Origin: Lishizhenia tianjinensis
GTDB lineage: Bacteria > Bacteroidota > Bacteroidia > Flavobacteriales_D > Crocinitomicaceae
Direction of reading: 5' to 3'
Assembly: GCF_900116425.1 (NCBI RefSeq)
Contig: NZ_FPAS01000002.1
Coordinates: 1 to 64,000 of the forward strand
DNA: 64,000 nt
Below the pieces are notes generated by a model. The model had not been told where the DNA came from. It did no database searches and saw only the letters and a program-made list of their open reading frames with translations. Shown here piece after piece: positions 1-10,590 of this stretch. The position numbers were made by a program, and so were the translations under genes. Every line of letters begins with the position of its first letter. Positions within the stretch are counted from its first letter, which is position 1.

Positions 1-1060
1 TGCCGTCCAAGTCACTGTAGTAGTACCTAAGTTGAACTCTTGACCCAGTAAAGTCGTACCTGAACCAAGTGTAGCACCAGTTAATTCGAAAGTTAAACTA
101 ACTACCGAACAGTTATCATCTGCATTTGCATCCCAAGCGTCCGTAGTTTGCTCGAAAGTACACACTCCCGCGTCAGCTACCACCTCAGGATTAGTTGTTA
201 AACAAGTGATTTCTGGATCTTGATCATCGGTAACAATTACATCGTAGTTACAGCTTACTTCATTTCCTGCAGTATCAACTGCCGTCCAAGTCACTGTAGT
301 AGTACCTAAGTTGAACTCTTGGCCATTCAAAGTATCGCCGGATCCAATGGTTGCACCACTAAGCTCGTAAGTAAGCGATACTACCGTACAATTATCGAAG
401 GCTTTTGCATCCCATAAGTTATTGGTGTGTGTGTAATTACACTCACCCGCGTCTACAACCACGGCGGGGTTGGAAGTTAAACAAGTGATAGTAGGATCTA
501 TATTGTCGAATACAGACACCTCGTAGGTACAAGAATCTAAATTTCCAACCGTATCAACAGCTATCCATTTCACAAAAGTTGTTCCGAGGTTAAAATCAAC
601 ACCGCTTAAAGAAACTCCAGTTCCAGTTGTAGCGCCTGTTAATATGTAAGATATAGAACTTACCGTACAATTGTCGATAGCCTCAGCATCCCATGAATCA
701 TCGCCAACAGTGTAAATACAATCATTGTTCGGTGTAAATACATTTTGATCTCCAAGTCCACAATTTACGATTGAAGGTTTTGTGTCATCTGTAATGATTA
801 CCTCCACATAACATGTATCGGTATTACCAGAACCATCTGTAATTACCCATGTTACAAGGGTAGTGTCTAGGTTGAAGTTTACTCCATCTAAAGTTGTTCC
901 TGAACCAGTTGTTGCACCGCTTAAAGTATAAACAATGGAAGCAACCAAACAATTATCTGTTGCTGTTGCATCTAATCCAGTTCCTGAATTCATGTAGTAA
1001 CAATCGTTGTTGGTACTAATGTTTAAGTTAGCTGGACAGTAAGTAATCGTAGGAGGAGTA
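1..1060 (-). repeat. Tandem HYR-domain repeats, 279-bp period
   Basis: Inside the adhesin gene equivalent points recur at 1, 280, 559 and 838, an exact 279-bp (93-codon) period. The 42 bases at 1-42 and 280-321 are identical, while the two units further right are clearly diverged. Each unit encodes an immunoglobulin-like HYR domain with a TVTWTAVD-like core and a TDDQDP-like linker. The array continues beyond the left edge. Confidence 0.88.
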
Positions 1061-4000
1061 ACATCTGGCGTTGTTGTAACAAGTACAGAATCCATTACCA
1101 CACAATTACTATCGTCTGTAACTGTTACGTAGTACATTCCTGCAACTAGTCCTGTTAGGTCTTCCATAGCACTTGTAAATCCGTTTGGACCTGTCCAAGA
1201 AATGACGTAAGGCGTTGTTCCGCCACTTATGGCAAGATCAACGACTCCGTCACTTTCATCCGGACAACTTACCTCTCCTGTTAATGTGGGTTTAGCTATA
1301 AAAGGAGGGGCGATGGTAATAGGCCAAGCGGTTGATTCACATCCGTTCTGGTCTCTTATTACTATGTTGTAGGTATTGTCAACTGCTAATGAAATCACGT
1401 AATTTCCAGCAGGGTTGTAAGTAGTTCCTCCATCTGAAGACACCTCATACGGTCCTCCGTCACCACCTGTTGGCGTAACGGTAACATTGATATGAGTAGT
1501 TCCTTCAGGAACACAAGGGTCAAAACTTACATCTTGAATAGCGACGTTGCTATCAATATCAATTGGGGTAGGTAATGGAGTAGTACATCCATTGCTGTCT
1601 AAGGCGTATAAGTTATAAGAAGCGTCAACGCCAAGTTGGGCTGAGTAATCACCATAAGCTTGATAAGTATTACCATTGTCAAAGGAAACACGGTAGCTGC
1701 CAAGAGCTCCACCTGAGATAGAATCTATGGTTACTAATGTTGTTGCTTCACCGGGTACCGGACAATCAATGATGATCGTTTCGATAATTACGCTGTCTGG
1801 TTCATTGATGAAACTTTGTAATTTGGTTCCAAGTGTACAACCATTTCCGTCTGTAATTTCTACTTCATATAAACCGATATCAAGAGAAGATACATCTTCT
1901 TGGTTACTTGTAAATCCATTTGGACCTGTCCAAGAATAACCGTAAGGCAAAATTCCTCCAGTCGTAGTAACGTCTATAAATCCATCATCACTATCTCTAC
2001 ACGTAATGTTTCCAAAATCAAAAGTGGATACTAACTTCTCTGGTTCCTCAACGCCTGTGCTGTCTTCTAGTGTACAACCGTTAGCATCAGTTACTTCGAT
2101 AACGTAAGTGTTTGGCGATAATAAAACCAAATCCTGCGTTTGCGCTACTGGTGAACCACCGGTAGTCCAGTTGTATGTGTAAGGGAAAACTCCACCCTGA
2201 ACGGTTAAATCTATCGTTGCGTTGTCATCGCCAAAACATACTGAATTGGTAGGAACGAGTGCGATAGAAAGCTGTTCAGGTTGGGCAATGTTAAAGGTCT
2301 TAAAGGTTGTACAACCTTGTGCATCTGTGATGGTCACATCATAATCACCCGCAGCTAAACCACTTACGTTGGTTACGTCTATTTCACCGCTTGACCAAGC
2401 AATGGAGTAGGGAGCAGTACCTTGAGAAACGATTAAAGTTGCACCTCCATTTGTTAATCCGTAACACGTGATATTTTGTGTAAGTACGCTTATTTTGAAA
2501 TTTTGACAAGGAGGCTCGTTGATCTGAACACTATCTTCTTTCACACAAGAGTTGGCATCTAATATCTCTACATAGTAAATATCAGCTCCAAGGTTTGTTG
2601 CGGTTTGTGTAGTTTGTCCAGATGGGGTCCACGTGTACGTATATCCAGGGGTACCACCGGCTGGGTTTGCAGTTGCATCCCCGTCTGTTCCACCTATAGA
2701 CGATGGATCTGTATGTGTAATTGTATTGGTTATCTGACTTGGTTGAAATACATCAACGCTAGCGATGTCAATACAGCCGTTGTCATCAGCCACTGTAACG
2801 GTGTAAGTTCCAGAGCTTAAATTGGTTACGCTTGGGGTGGTTTGTACTGGAGAGGTGTTCCATGAATAAAGATAAGGAGGTGTACCTCCTGTAACAAAGG
2901 CTGTTGCCTCTGCATCCGCATCTCCAAAACACTCTAAGTGCGTATTACTTGCCGTTACTTGTAATCCTGAACAAGTGGGGTTGTTAACTACAACACTTCC
3001 AGTTGAAGTACATCCGTTTGCGTCGGTAACAGTAACCGTAGCAATTCCATAACAAAGAGAGTCTGCCGTTAAGGTTAAATCTCCGTTTGACCAAACTTGT
3101 GTGTAGGGTGCTGTTCCACCTGTAATCACAACGGAAGCTGTACCATCACAAGTAGCATCTGTACTGGTGTTTGTACTTGAAAGCGAGAGTTGTAATGCCG
3201 TGGGTTCTATTACTTGTATAGCGCTCTCTACCGAACAACCAATAGAGTCGGTAACAATCACACTATAGGTTCCTCCAGAAGCAATAATCGAAGCAGCAGC
3301 AGTTCCTGTTGACCAGGCATAGGTGTAAGGAAGTATTCCTCCAGAAGCACCTGCATGTAAAGTGGTTGTTCCATCAATACAGGCTATGGGTGCATAGTTT
3401 GGATTTGCCTTAAGGGTATCAGAAAAACGAATTACTACAGAATCCATTGTGTTGATACATCCTCCTCCGGCTCCTGTAGATTCTAAGTAGAGTTTAACAC
3501 TTCCTGCATTTATTTCCGCTGCAGTAGGTGTGTAGGTGGTTGTAATGGTGGTATTGTTAGGGTCAAAAGTTCCTGAACCACCCGACCACAAAATGGAAGT
3601 TGTATTGGTGGAATTTCCTTCTAGGAAAGCACTCGGACTTGTTGCACATAAGATTTGGTTCTCACCTGCATCAACTGTGGGAGGTTGACTCTCGATAATG
3701 GAAACAGGTAAATTAAAGGAAGGACAAGTAGATGTGAATAAAGCATCACTAATTTTTGCCGTGTAAGAACCTTGCGTATCGAATATGTATGAAGGGGCAG
3801 TCGCTAACGTGTCGTTTTGATCATCTACCCAATCTATGGTAAAAGATCCGAAACCTCCAGAAGCCGAAGCTGTAACTTCAACACTTCCTCCTGCACAAAT
3901 TTCTGCTGGATTGGGCGCGTAAGACGCTGTTAAGGCATCGAATGTATACAGTCTTACGGTATCCATGGTTTGATACGTTCCACAATCTGTTGAAACCTGC

Positions 4001-4712
4001 TGACTTCCTGCAATTACATAATCTATCCAATCAGGTGCTCCGGCAAGGGGTGCAAACTCTGGTGAGCTACAATCCAAACAACTCAAGTAAGAATCGTAGA
4101 GAGCAAGGTTTGTATTTCCATCCGATGAGTTGATTGCGGAAATAGTAATGTTTTCTAAACCGAAAATGTTGACCGGTAAGATACAACCAACACGAGTTGA
4201 ATCGTCATTGGGGAAAGTTGGTTTTAACACTTGTCTTAGGAAAAAAGTGTTAGAGTTATTTCCCGGTTTACCAAAGGCAATTTTATAATTCGGCCCTGGA
4301 ATGTAGGGTGGGATACACACGGCTTGACCCGCAGGTGCTGTGGTATCACAGGTTCCCAATATTGTTGTGTCACCCCCGTTGATGAAGTGATAAACTCCTG
4401 AACCAGAGGGGTTGGCTCCGTCCGCAATTCCTATTTCCACCGCGGCTACATTTGGGTGTAACGTGGCATAGAAAGAGATGAAATTGATATTAGACGCTTC
4501 TCCACAACATTGTCCATCTCTAGTCACTAGAGGAGAAACATAGGTACTGTCGGGGTATTCGGAGAGATCAACCGTGAAGTGGGGTACGGTTGCGTCACAT
4601 TCGGGTAATGACTGGGCCATTACGTTTAGGTTCAGCATTGCTGTTAACATCCCCAAAAAATAGAGGAGACGAGGTTTAGCAACGGAACCTGTAAAAGGTT
4701 TCGTTCGTTTCA
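1..4712 (-). CDS. Giant secreted repeat adhesin (SprB/HYR repeats), 5' part
   Basis: The minus-strand frame opens with ATG at 4712 and stays open to the left edge (1,570 codons), so the C-terminus is missing. Residues 1-34 form a signal peptide (basic start, hydrophobic core, ending VMAQ). A roughly 350-residue Cys-containing N-terminal region follows. Then come many SprB-type/Ig-like repeats with the pattern C-x-GGT-x-PY-x-W-(S/T)-G ... VTDxxGC, and finally tandem HYR-type repeats (TxTxxVTWTAxDxxGN, TDDxxPxI) up to the edge. Proteins of this kind in Flavobacteriia are T9SS-exported surface adhesins or gliding-related fibres, usually with a C-terminal sorting domain, which would lie outside the window. 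Export by T9SS is therefore inferred. No plausible operon partner is visible, and a 900-bp AT-rich gap lies upstream. Confidence 0.92.
1060..3420 (-). repeat. SprB-type protein repeats in adhesin
   Basis: The translated adhesin shows about ten diverged modules here, each with GGT-PY-x-x-x-W followed by VTDxNGC (for example AYVTVTD- and EVTDANGC-like strings). This is the SprB-repeat pattern of gliding and adhesion proteins in Flavobacteriia. Unit lengths vary, so this is a domain array rather than a recent DNA duplication. Confidence 0.7.
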
Positions 4713-5624
4713 TAGCAAGTAAGTTTTATTGTCTTACATACAAACAAAAAGTGCGTGTTGATCACGGTATGAAGATGGTAGGTGAATTTTATTTTTTGGT
4801 AGGGTCAAAAATTCAAACACCAAGTGCCGTTTGTGTATAATCCAATTGTAAAAGTTGATATGAAGGTAAGTCAAGTTTTTTAATTACACAACAGATTTAG
4901 GGTCGTCACCAACGATGTAATTAGTTGGAAAAGAGGGGTGTAATTATTTTTTTAGTTGATATGTTCTTAGTAAACATTGGTGTTTTATTTAACAAAAATG
5001 AAATTTTGAGTTAAAGATTTATTAACATAAAAATGTGAAAAAAAATATCAACTTTTTTTAAATCGAGGGTTTAAAATGATATTTTAAGCGAAAATCAACG
5101 AAGAAAATAACGATGTGGTAGGGTGTGATTTTTTCATTAACTAGGAATGCAGTTTTAAATTGACTCTATTTTTCTCAAACAAATTAAAATGCTCGTATTT
5201 TGAGAAATAAATTGGCCTTATCATCTTTTTCGTTGAAAGCTCCTTTTAGGTTACGTTTTACTAAGAAATAAACTAAAAAAGTTGGGTTGAGTTTTTGTCG
5301 ATTTCAAAAAATAAAGGGAGTTACTGTTGTCCCCAAATTTAGAAAGGGGAAAGAATGAAGTTGCCAATTGGGGCTTTTTTCCTTCGCGTCAAATAGACAC
5401 TCTTTTCAACTAAAAATTTAACCCTTCCTATTGCTTTCGAAAATAAGTGCTTATTCCACCCCGGAAAAGGGGAGAAACCCCTGTCTGAAAACCAAAGGAA
5501 TAAACAAAAATAGAACGGATAACAGAAATAATTTCTTTTCCTAAGAAAGTGACTAGCTTTGATTTCTTTTAAATAGCCCAAAAGAAATAGCCCATAATTT
5601 TCGAACACAGCTAAATCAAAACAT
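4713..5624. other. Long AT-rich intergenic region
   Basis: These 912 bases separate the start of the adhesin gene from a broken gene on the other strand. They are very AT-rich with many A and T runs. I find no TAnnTTTG promoter in the first 150 bases before the adhesin start, no tRNA-like fold and no convincing ORF. A 107-codon minus-strand frame (5339-5662) has no recognisable composition and overlaps the pseudogene start. Confidence 0.6.
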
Positions 5625-6220
5625 ATGAGAATAAATTTACTATCTATCGCTCTTGCTTTCAATTTTATAGGAGCGGCTCAAGTCTCCCAAAAGAAAATAG
5701 AAAGCTACCTCAATGCAGCATATATCGAGAAAGGAAGAAACGCCAAAACGGCTATTAATGCTCCCGATGATGTTTTTATAGACTCAAATGAAATCAAAGT
5801 GTTGTCTGATACTCTTTTGAGTGTGAAACTTTTTGTACAAGTTAATTATGTGAAAGACACATTGGGCGGTGAGTTGTATTAATTTCGTGGGTTGGGAGAA
5901 TTTGGTGTTGGACCTTATGGTTATGAAGATAGTGTTCTAAATTCGGAGACCTTGGATAAAATCTATTTAGGCACTCATTTCTTTGATTTTGGTGCGTTCA
6001 ACAAATATGATTCAGGCTTGGTTTTAGTAGCAAAAGGAGGAAAAGTTCAAATATTGAGCTCTTTATTGTTGGAGGTTTCTAAAGCTTACTATGGGAGCTT
6101 AAAAAAGAGTAAGAAAGTTAAATTGGCTATGCTGACCCGTGGAACAAATGTCCGAACAAGAAGAACGATTTGGGGCTGGGAATGAGTAGAATCTGGACAT
6201 GTTATAAAAGTGAGGTTTAA
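5625..6220 (+). pseudogene. Broken secreted-protein gene (in-frame TAA plus frameshift)
   Basis: ATG at 5625 starts a clear signal peptide (MRINLLSIALAFNFIGAAQ). The frame is interrupted by TAA at 5880-5882 (codon 86) and continues in the same frame from 5883 with protein-like sequence (FRGLGEFGVGPYGYED), with no ATG to restart it. Near 6128 plausible coding shifts to another frame (YADPWNKCPNKKNDLG) and ends with TAA at 6218-6220. The simplest reading is a former secreted protein of about 195 residues with one nonsense codon and one frameshift. I do not recognise the family. Alternatives are two short unrelated ORFs or sequencing errors. Confidence 0.55.
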
Positions 6221-6324
6221 AAAAGGTGGAGTTCCCATTATTAATAAGATTAAGTGAATTCTGCAGAGCGAACATGATTGTCAAATTCACATCAACAGTT
6301 GCTATATAAATTCCTAAATCTTCC

Positions 6325-7242
6325 TCAAACAACCTCCTCCACACTGCTCAACTGATCCAACTCCACCCTGGCTTTACCATTTTTACTCTTGCCCAAAATG
6401 CGTTTGAATTTCTTGTTGAAAAGGATTTCTGATCCCTTGAATGAGGTGCGCGAATGTATGCTTTGGGCATAGGTTTCGTCGTAGCCTTCTAGAAATAGTA
6501 GGACTTCCATGTCTATGTTTTGCATGTCGTTCGGACTCATGTTTTTCAGCGGACTGTTATCGTCTATAGGATGAACAATGGTCCAACTCGAGGCCAAGAG
6601 ATTAATCATATCCATTTCCAAGGGTAAGAAGTAGAATTCTCTTTTCTCCTTATGGACCATGGAAAAAGCCAGTTTTGCCTTTAAATTGATAAGTTGACTG
6701 TCTCGCTGATTGGCCACGCGTATCATCAAACCGTAGCCTTCCTTATAAGGTGCAATCAAGGCATTTTCACTAAACATCAATTTAGCCTTGGGTTTGGAGA
6801 ATCTTCCGTAGAGGAGTCCCGTTGCTAAGGCAAAGCCCGATAAGCCTAGGAAAGATTCAAAAGAAGAGACCAAAGCTATGCTTTTAGTTTCCGGACTCAT
6901 AGCGCCATAACCCACGGTTGTTAAGGTTTGTGAACTAAAAAAGAAGGCGTCTAAAAATTCATTCCATCCACCATTTTCATAGGTGCCAGAAATTCCTTCA
7001 GTGCCCAAGAACATATAAACAAGCGCAAATACAATGTTGACCAGGATGTATCCCAACAACATAATACTAAAGAAAGTCAACCAAGAAGTATTGATTAAAT
7101 AATGAAAGAGACTAAAGCGTTGAAAAAAGCTCAAACCCGCCTTCTCCGTATTAAACGAGCCATCTTTATTCAGAAGTCGCGTTCCTTCATTGTTGGTATT
7201 CGATCCAAAGCCCGTATTTAAACTTTCCATTCTCAGTTTCAT
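6325..7242 (-). CDS. Inward-rectifier K+ channel (KirBac type)
   Basis: A 305-residue inner-membrane potassium channel. An N-terminal segment is followed by TM1 (about 54-80), a pore helix, the K+ selectivity filter TVGYG at about 109-113, and TM2 (about 122-146). The rest is a cytoplasmic beta-sandwich of the Kir type, with motifs such as LMIRVANQR and a long acidic strand region. Length and domain order match KirBac channels of Bacteroidota and Proteobacteria. ATG at 7242 is used, but an in-frame ATG four codons later (MESLN) is equally possible. It stands alone, divergent from a small unknown ORF at 7317, and its 3' end lies about 100 bp from the broken gene. Confidence 0.93.
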   Translation of the reverse strand: MKLRMESLNTGFGSNTNNEGTRLLNKDGSFNTEKAGLSFFQRFSLFHYLINTSWLTFFSIMLLGYILVNIVFALVYMFLGTEGISGTYENGGWNEFLDAFFFSSQTLTTVGYGAMSPETKSIALVSSFESFLGLSGFALATGLLYGRFSKPKAKLMFSENALIAPYKEGYGLMIRVANQRDSQLINLKAKLAFSMVHKEKREFYFLPLEMDMINLLASSWTIVHPIDDNSPLKNMSPNDMQNIDMEVLLFLEGYDETYAQSIHSRTSFKGSEILFNKKFKRILGKSKNGKARVELDQLSSVEEVV

Positions 7243-7316
7243 AGCTTAAAAATAAGGAAAAACTGGGTGAGATGGAGAGGGAGTTAAGCGTACATCTTAA
7301 TTTGTATTTTTAGGGG

Positions 7317-7559
7317 GTGATTTTAATTCAACTCCTTCTCGCCTTACTTATAACTCTAATGTTTTTTAGCTTGTTTGTTTTGTTTCACCCGAGCTATTTG
7401 AGGTGTTTTAAAACCAAACACTTATTTCTTTTCACCCTTGTGGCCGGAAATACCGGATGTAGTACTGTGAACTTGGTTTTAAGAGTATTCTATGAATTGT
7501 CAGATTTGATCGAATATAAGTTGGTAACAACCCAAGAGGCGAAATTTTCGAAAATTTAA
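7317..7559 (+). CDS. Small hydrophobic protein, unknown
   Basis: An 80-codon frame with a GTG start, preceded by a G-rich stretch. The N-terminal half holds one or two hydrophobic segments (about residues 2-25 and 34-45) and the C-terminal half is polar. I do not recognise the family. It sits 11 bp before another unknown ORF on the same strand, so the two may be co-transcribed. The lack of an ATG and the short length leave it doubtful. Confidence 0.4.
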   Translation: MILIQLLLALLITLMFFSLFVLFHPSYLRCFKTKHLFLFTLVAGNTGCSTVNLVLRVFYELSDLIEYKLVTTQEAKFSKI

Positions 7560-7570
7560 AAAGTAAATAA

Positions 7571-8047
7571 GTGATAGAAATAAGATTATTAAGCGACGAT
7601 TTTTCGAACAGAATTAAAGTAAATAGGAAATTAATTAATGCTTTTGAAGCTGAGTTGAACGATTTTGTATTGATGAATAATCCTAAGGTATTTGCAAAGG
7701 GTTATACATACTATATATCACTGTATTTTTGTAAGGATAAACGAGAGTATATCGGTGTTATTCCGGTTGAAAAAAGTAGGGTTGAGAAATTTTTCAAATA
7801 CAATTATCTTATATCAAACGAAAATTATGATGGTGACTCTGAAAAGGGAGCTGTTTTATTGTTGGAAAGAATTGTATTACTCTTTTTTCTACAATCGGGA
7901 TTGTTAAAGAAGGGAGGAGAGCAATTAGAAAAATTTTTCTTTGAATTTATATCTAATAATTGCAATAGAAATGAATATCCTGCTAGTAGTGAGGATCAAA
8001 ATTTTAATTTTACAAGAATTGAAAGTTTGAAATTTGTTAGTAAATAG
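7571..8047 (+). CDS. Hypothetical cytoplasmic protein
   Basis: A 158-codon frame with a GTG start. It is rich in Phe, Asn, Lys and Glu, with alternating hydrophobic and charged segments typical of a globular soluble protein. It has no signal peptide or clear membrane segment (VLLLERIVLLFFLQSGLL is short and amphipathic). I do not recognise the family. It follows the small hydrophobic ORF by 11 bp, a possible pair. A 71-codon frame nested in it is a shadow. Confidence 0.5.
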   Translation: MIEIRLLSDDFSNRIKVNRKLINAFEAELNDFVLMNNPKVFAKGYTYYISLYFCKDKREYIGVIPVEKSRVEKFFKYNYLISNENYDGDSEKGAVLLLERIVLLFFLQSGLLKKGGEQLEKFFFEFISNNCNRNEYPASSEDQNFNFTRIESLKFVSK

Positions 8048-8318
8048 TTGATTGCGATAAATAAATCTAAGAAGAATAATACGCTCCATTTTGAAGACAA
8101 CATATTACATTGTAATTCTCTTAAAGAATGAGTTCATATAAGGTTCAGTTTTTTAGTACACAAGGGGAACTGATTTTAAAATAATAGGAACCAAATCTAT
8201 CCATCTTATCCAAAAGGAAATTTTGGTGTGAGTCAGAGTGTGAGTCTAGAGGGACAAAACACTTTTTCGTGCAAGTATGTCGTCTCAAGACTCCATACTC
8301 ACACTCCAAACTGTTTTG

Positions 8319-8392
8319 TGACCCTGGAGGGATTCAAACCCCCAACCGTTGGAGCCGAAATCCAATGCTCTATTCAATTGAGCTACAGGGCC
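8319..8392 (-). tRNA. tRNA-Arg(UCG)
   Basis: The minus strand folds as a complete 74-nt cloverleaf. The 7-bp acceptor stem (GGCCCTG/CAGGGTC, one G-U) has discriminator A. The D arm is GCTC/GAGC, and the anticodon stem TTGGA/TCCAA has loop TTTCGGC (anticodon UCG). The T arm has loop TTTGAAT. CCA is not encoded. The DNA beside its 5' end holds repeats containing copies of that end. Confidence 0.93.
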
Positions 8393-8527
8393 TTTTTCTG
8401 GGCCCGGCGAAACGCCTGTCCCGCACTTTAGTCGGGAAGCTACAGGGCCTTTTTGTAGGCCTGTGGCGAAATGCCTGTCCCGCACTTTAGTCGGGAAGCT
8501 TCAACTCGTCCCGTACTTTAGTCGGGA
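8381..8527. repeat. Tandem repeat with tRNA 5'-end fragments and TCCCG hairpins
   Basis: From the 5' end of tRNA-Arg a unit of about 57 bp is repeated. AGCTACAGGGCCT (the complement of the tRNA 5' end) occurs at 8381 inside the tRNA and again at 8438. Each unit ends in a 19-bp imperfect hairpin TCCCG-N-ACTTTAGTCGGGA, at 8419-8437 and 8478-8496, with a third copy at 8509-8527. A more degenerate form is seen near 8557. This looks like slipped duplication of the tRNA leader followed by decay. Confidence 0.8.
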
Positions 8528-8832
8528 GGGCCGATAGCTTTTGTAGTGAAACGCCTGTCCCGAATTTTATCACGTGGGCCTATTCGCAACCGATTTCTAA
8601 ACCTTTTGCGCTTTGCCTTTACTATGTTGTGTGCTTTTGGGCGGTCAACAAGGGAAACGAAAATAACAATTTGAAGGATTTCTAAAAGCGCCAGGAGTAT
8701 GTTTTTTTACGAAAGTTGTGCTAGAACGAAAATCAAACAAGGACAGCAAGGACAGTGCTCAGTGTGAGTATAGAGTGTGAATGAAATAATAACTAGAATG
8801 ATTTTCTATATTTAAGCACTTAAACCCAATCG
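8528..8832. other. Intergenic region before GT-C gene
   Basis: No ORF or RNA fold is supported here. The stretch holds a degenerate fourth TCCCG repeat near 8557 and a GTGAGTATAGAGTGTGA phrase near 8763. That phrase is related to CTCACACT phrases in other gaps of this window (for example near 35574, 37932 and 39090). A TATATTTA box near 8808 resembles a -7 element but lacks the final G. Confidence 0.5.
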
Positions 8833-10590
8833 ATGAACACTTTGAAAAGATTTTGGTCGGAATTCCTGGTACTATTCGTATTACTTCTGTTGATGCTGGT
8901 TTCTTTTAATCCGAAAGACGGTTATTACAGAAGTGCTGTGGTTCGTTCTGATGGTCAAGGTTATTTTGCGTATTTACCCGCCATAGTTGCCCACCAAGAT
9001 TTGACCTGGGAGAAATCGACGCAGGATGAAGCGAGTTTACCAGAGTTCAATGGGAGACACTACTTACATCAGAATGCGGAAGGGGTGCTGTTTGATAAAT
9101 ATTACCCGGGAGTGGCGGTATTACAGCTGCCCTTTTACACCCTGGGTTACGCCTTAGAAAGCCTCATCGCTGAAGGTAATAGTTACGGGATACTTCCCAT
9201 TTTCTTTTTCCATTTGGGTTCCATTTTTTACGGTTTTTTGGGCTTTATTTTCTTAAAGCGTTTCTTGTTGAAGAGTTTCGAAAACAAGCGCTACGTGATT
9301 TTAAGCAGTTTGCTCATTTTCTTTGGAACCAATGTGTTTTACCAAATCGTTTTTCACCCCAGTTTTTCACATCAGTACTCCTTTACGATGATGAGTTTAT
9401 TTGCCTTGTTGGCAAGGGTGTATGTAGAAAAACAAACACCTAAAAATGCCTTGCTTTTGGGCTTGACATTAGGGATGATTTTCTTGATTCGTCCGACGAA
9501 TGTTTTGATTGTTTTTGCCTTGCCCTTACTGATGATACAGAAAGAAAATATCCTACAGTTTTTCATGGGTATTTTCACCTTAAAGAACCTTCATTTATTA
9601 CTGGCCACACTTGGATTTACCGCATGCATTTTAATTCTATTCACCTTAAATTATTTGCAAACCGGCGCAATTTTTAATTGGTCTTACCAAGGAGAAGGTT
9701 TCAATTTTGGGTCGCCAGAAATCATCAACACGCTGTTTAGTTTTAGAACGGGCTTGTTTGTGCATATTCCCATGACCTTGTTTAGCTTGATGGGATTATA
9801 TTTTGCCTATAAAAAGGGATATACTTGGATGCCTTTGGCTTGGGTTTTTTACTTCTTTATTTTGGTGTATTTAACAGCCTCTTGGTGGTGCTGGGATTAC
9901 GGCGGAAGTTGGGGGCATAGGGTGTTTACCGAGCAGATGGTATTTTTTGCTCCACCTATGGTTTTTCTCTTGCAAAACGTCAAACGCAGAAAACTAGTGA
10001 TAGGAGTTCTTTCTCTAATGGCAGTGATGTTTTGCTTTCGTCTCTACCAAGTTAGACACGATCTTGCACCCAGTAGGTTGACCCCTGAGTTGTATGTGCG
10101 CACCCTTTTTAATGTGGAGCATACAGAAGGTGTGAAAAAGTACTATTTCCCGAGAAGTTGTAAACCTTTCGGTACCTGCATAGCAACTACAGATTTGCCC
10201 ATAGAAGGAGGTAGAGAATTGACTTTTACACCTGAAAGAACGTATGGTGGAGGGGCCTTGTTTGTGTATCCTGAAGATAGATCTTACGACAGATTTTTTA
10301 TTCGATGTACGGCGGATAAAACCCTTGCTGAAAATGCAGATTGGAATGACGTACTGTTGGTGTTCGACGGGAGGGATGAGAACGAGGAAACGATAAATTA
10401 TGTGGCACTACCTTTCTATGAATACTACAAAGAGGGGAGAAATGGCCAAAAGCACATTGAAGTTTCACGAGAGATGATAGATTTGTTGGGAGAGGTGAAA
10501 AGCATCAAGATTTACATCTGGAACAAAGGACAATCTACCTTCAAATTACAAAACTTTAAAGTGGTCGTAGAGCAGTACCATGTCAATTAG
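8833..10590 (+). CDS. GT-C-like multispanning membrane protein
   Basis: A 585-residue inner-membrane protein with about ten hydrophobic segments and a soluble C-terminal region of about 150 residues. It looks like a GT-C-fold glycosyltransferase using a polyprenyl-phosphate sugar (dolichyl-mannosyltransferase type). An acidic loop motif SDGQGYFAY follows TM1 (Asp at about residue 40), as expected for a GT-C catalytic loop. It shares FGTNVFY, LIRP-N and YG/QGEEGF-like motifs, in order, with the protein encoded at 17260-18903, so the two are paralogues. Donor and acceptor cannot be read from the sequence. Its stop overlaps the convergent gene at 10587 by 4 bp. Confidence 0.75.
   Translation: MNTLKRFWSEFLVLFVLLLLMLVSFNPKDGYYRSAVVRSDGQGYFAYLPAIVAHQDLTWEKSTQDEASLPEFNGRHYLHQNAEGVLFDKYYPGVAVLQLPFYTLGYALESLIAEGNSYGILPIFFFHLGSIFYGFLGFIFLKRFLLKSFENKRYVILSSLLIFFGTNVFYQIVFHPSFSHQYSFTMMSLFALLARVYVEKQTPKNALLLGLTLGMIFLIRPTNVLIVFALPLLMIQKENILQFFMGIFTLKNLHLLLATLGFTACILILFTLNYLQTGAIFNWSYQGEGFNFGSPEIINTLFSFRTGLFVHIPMTLFSLMGLYFAYKKGYTWMPLAWVFYFFILVYLTASWWCWDYGGSWGHRVFTEQMVFFAPPMVFLLQNVKRRKLVIGVLSLMAVMFCFRLYQVRHDLAPSRLTPELYVRTLFNVEHTEGVKKYYFPRSCKPFGTCIATTDLPIEGGRELTFTPERTYGGGALFVYPEDRSYDRFFIRCTADKTLAENADWNDVLLVFDGRDENEETINYVALPFYEYYKEGRNGQKHIEVSREMIDLLGEVKSIKIYIWNKGQSTFKLQNFKVVVEQYHVN

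Noticed and set aside
4236-4427. 63-codon minus-strand frame
   Set aside because: It is out of frame within the giant adhesin gene, a shadow frame.
5339-5662. 107-codon minus-strand frame
   Set aside because: Aromatic-rich, random-looking sequence in AT-rich DNA, overlapping the signal peptide of the broken gene on the other strand, with no promoter.
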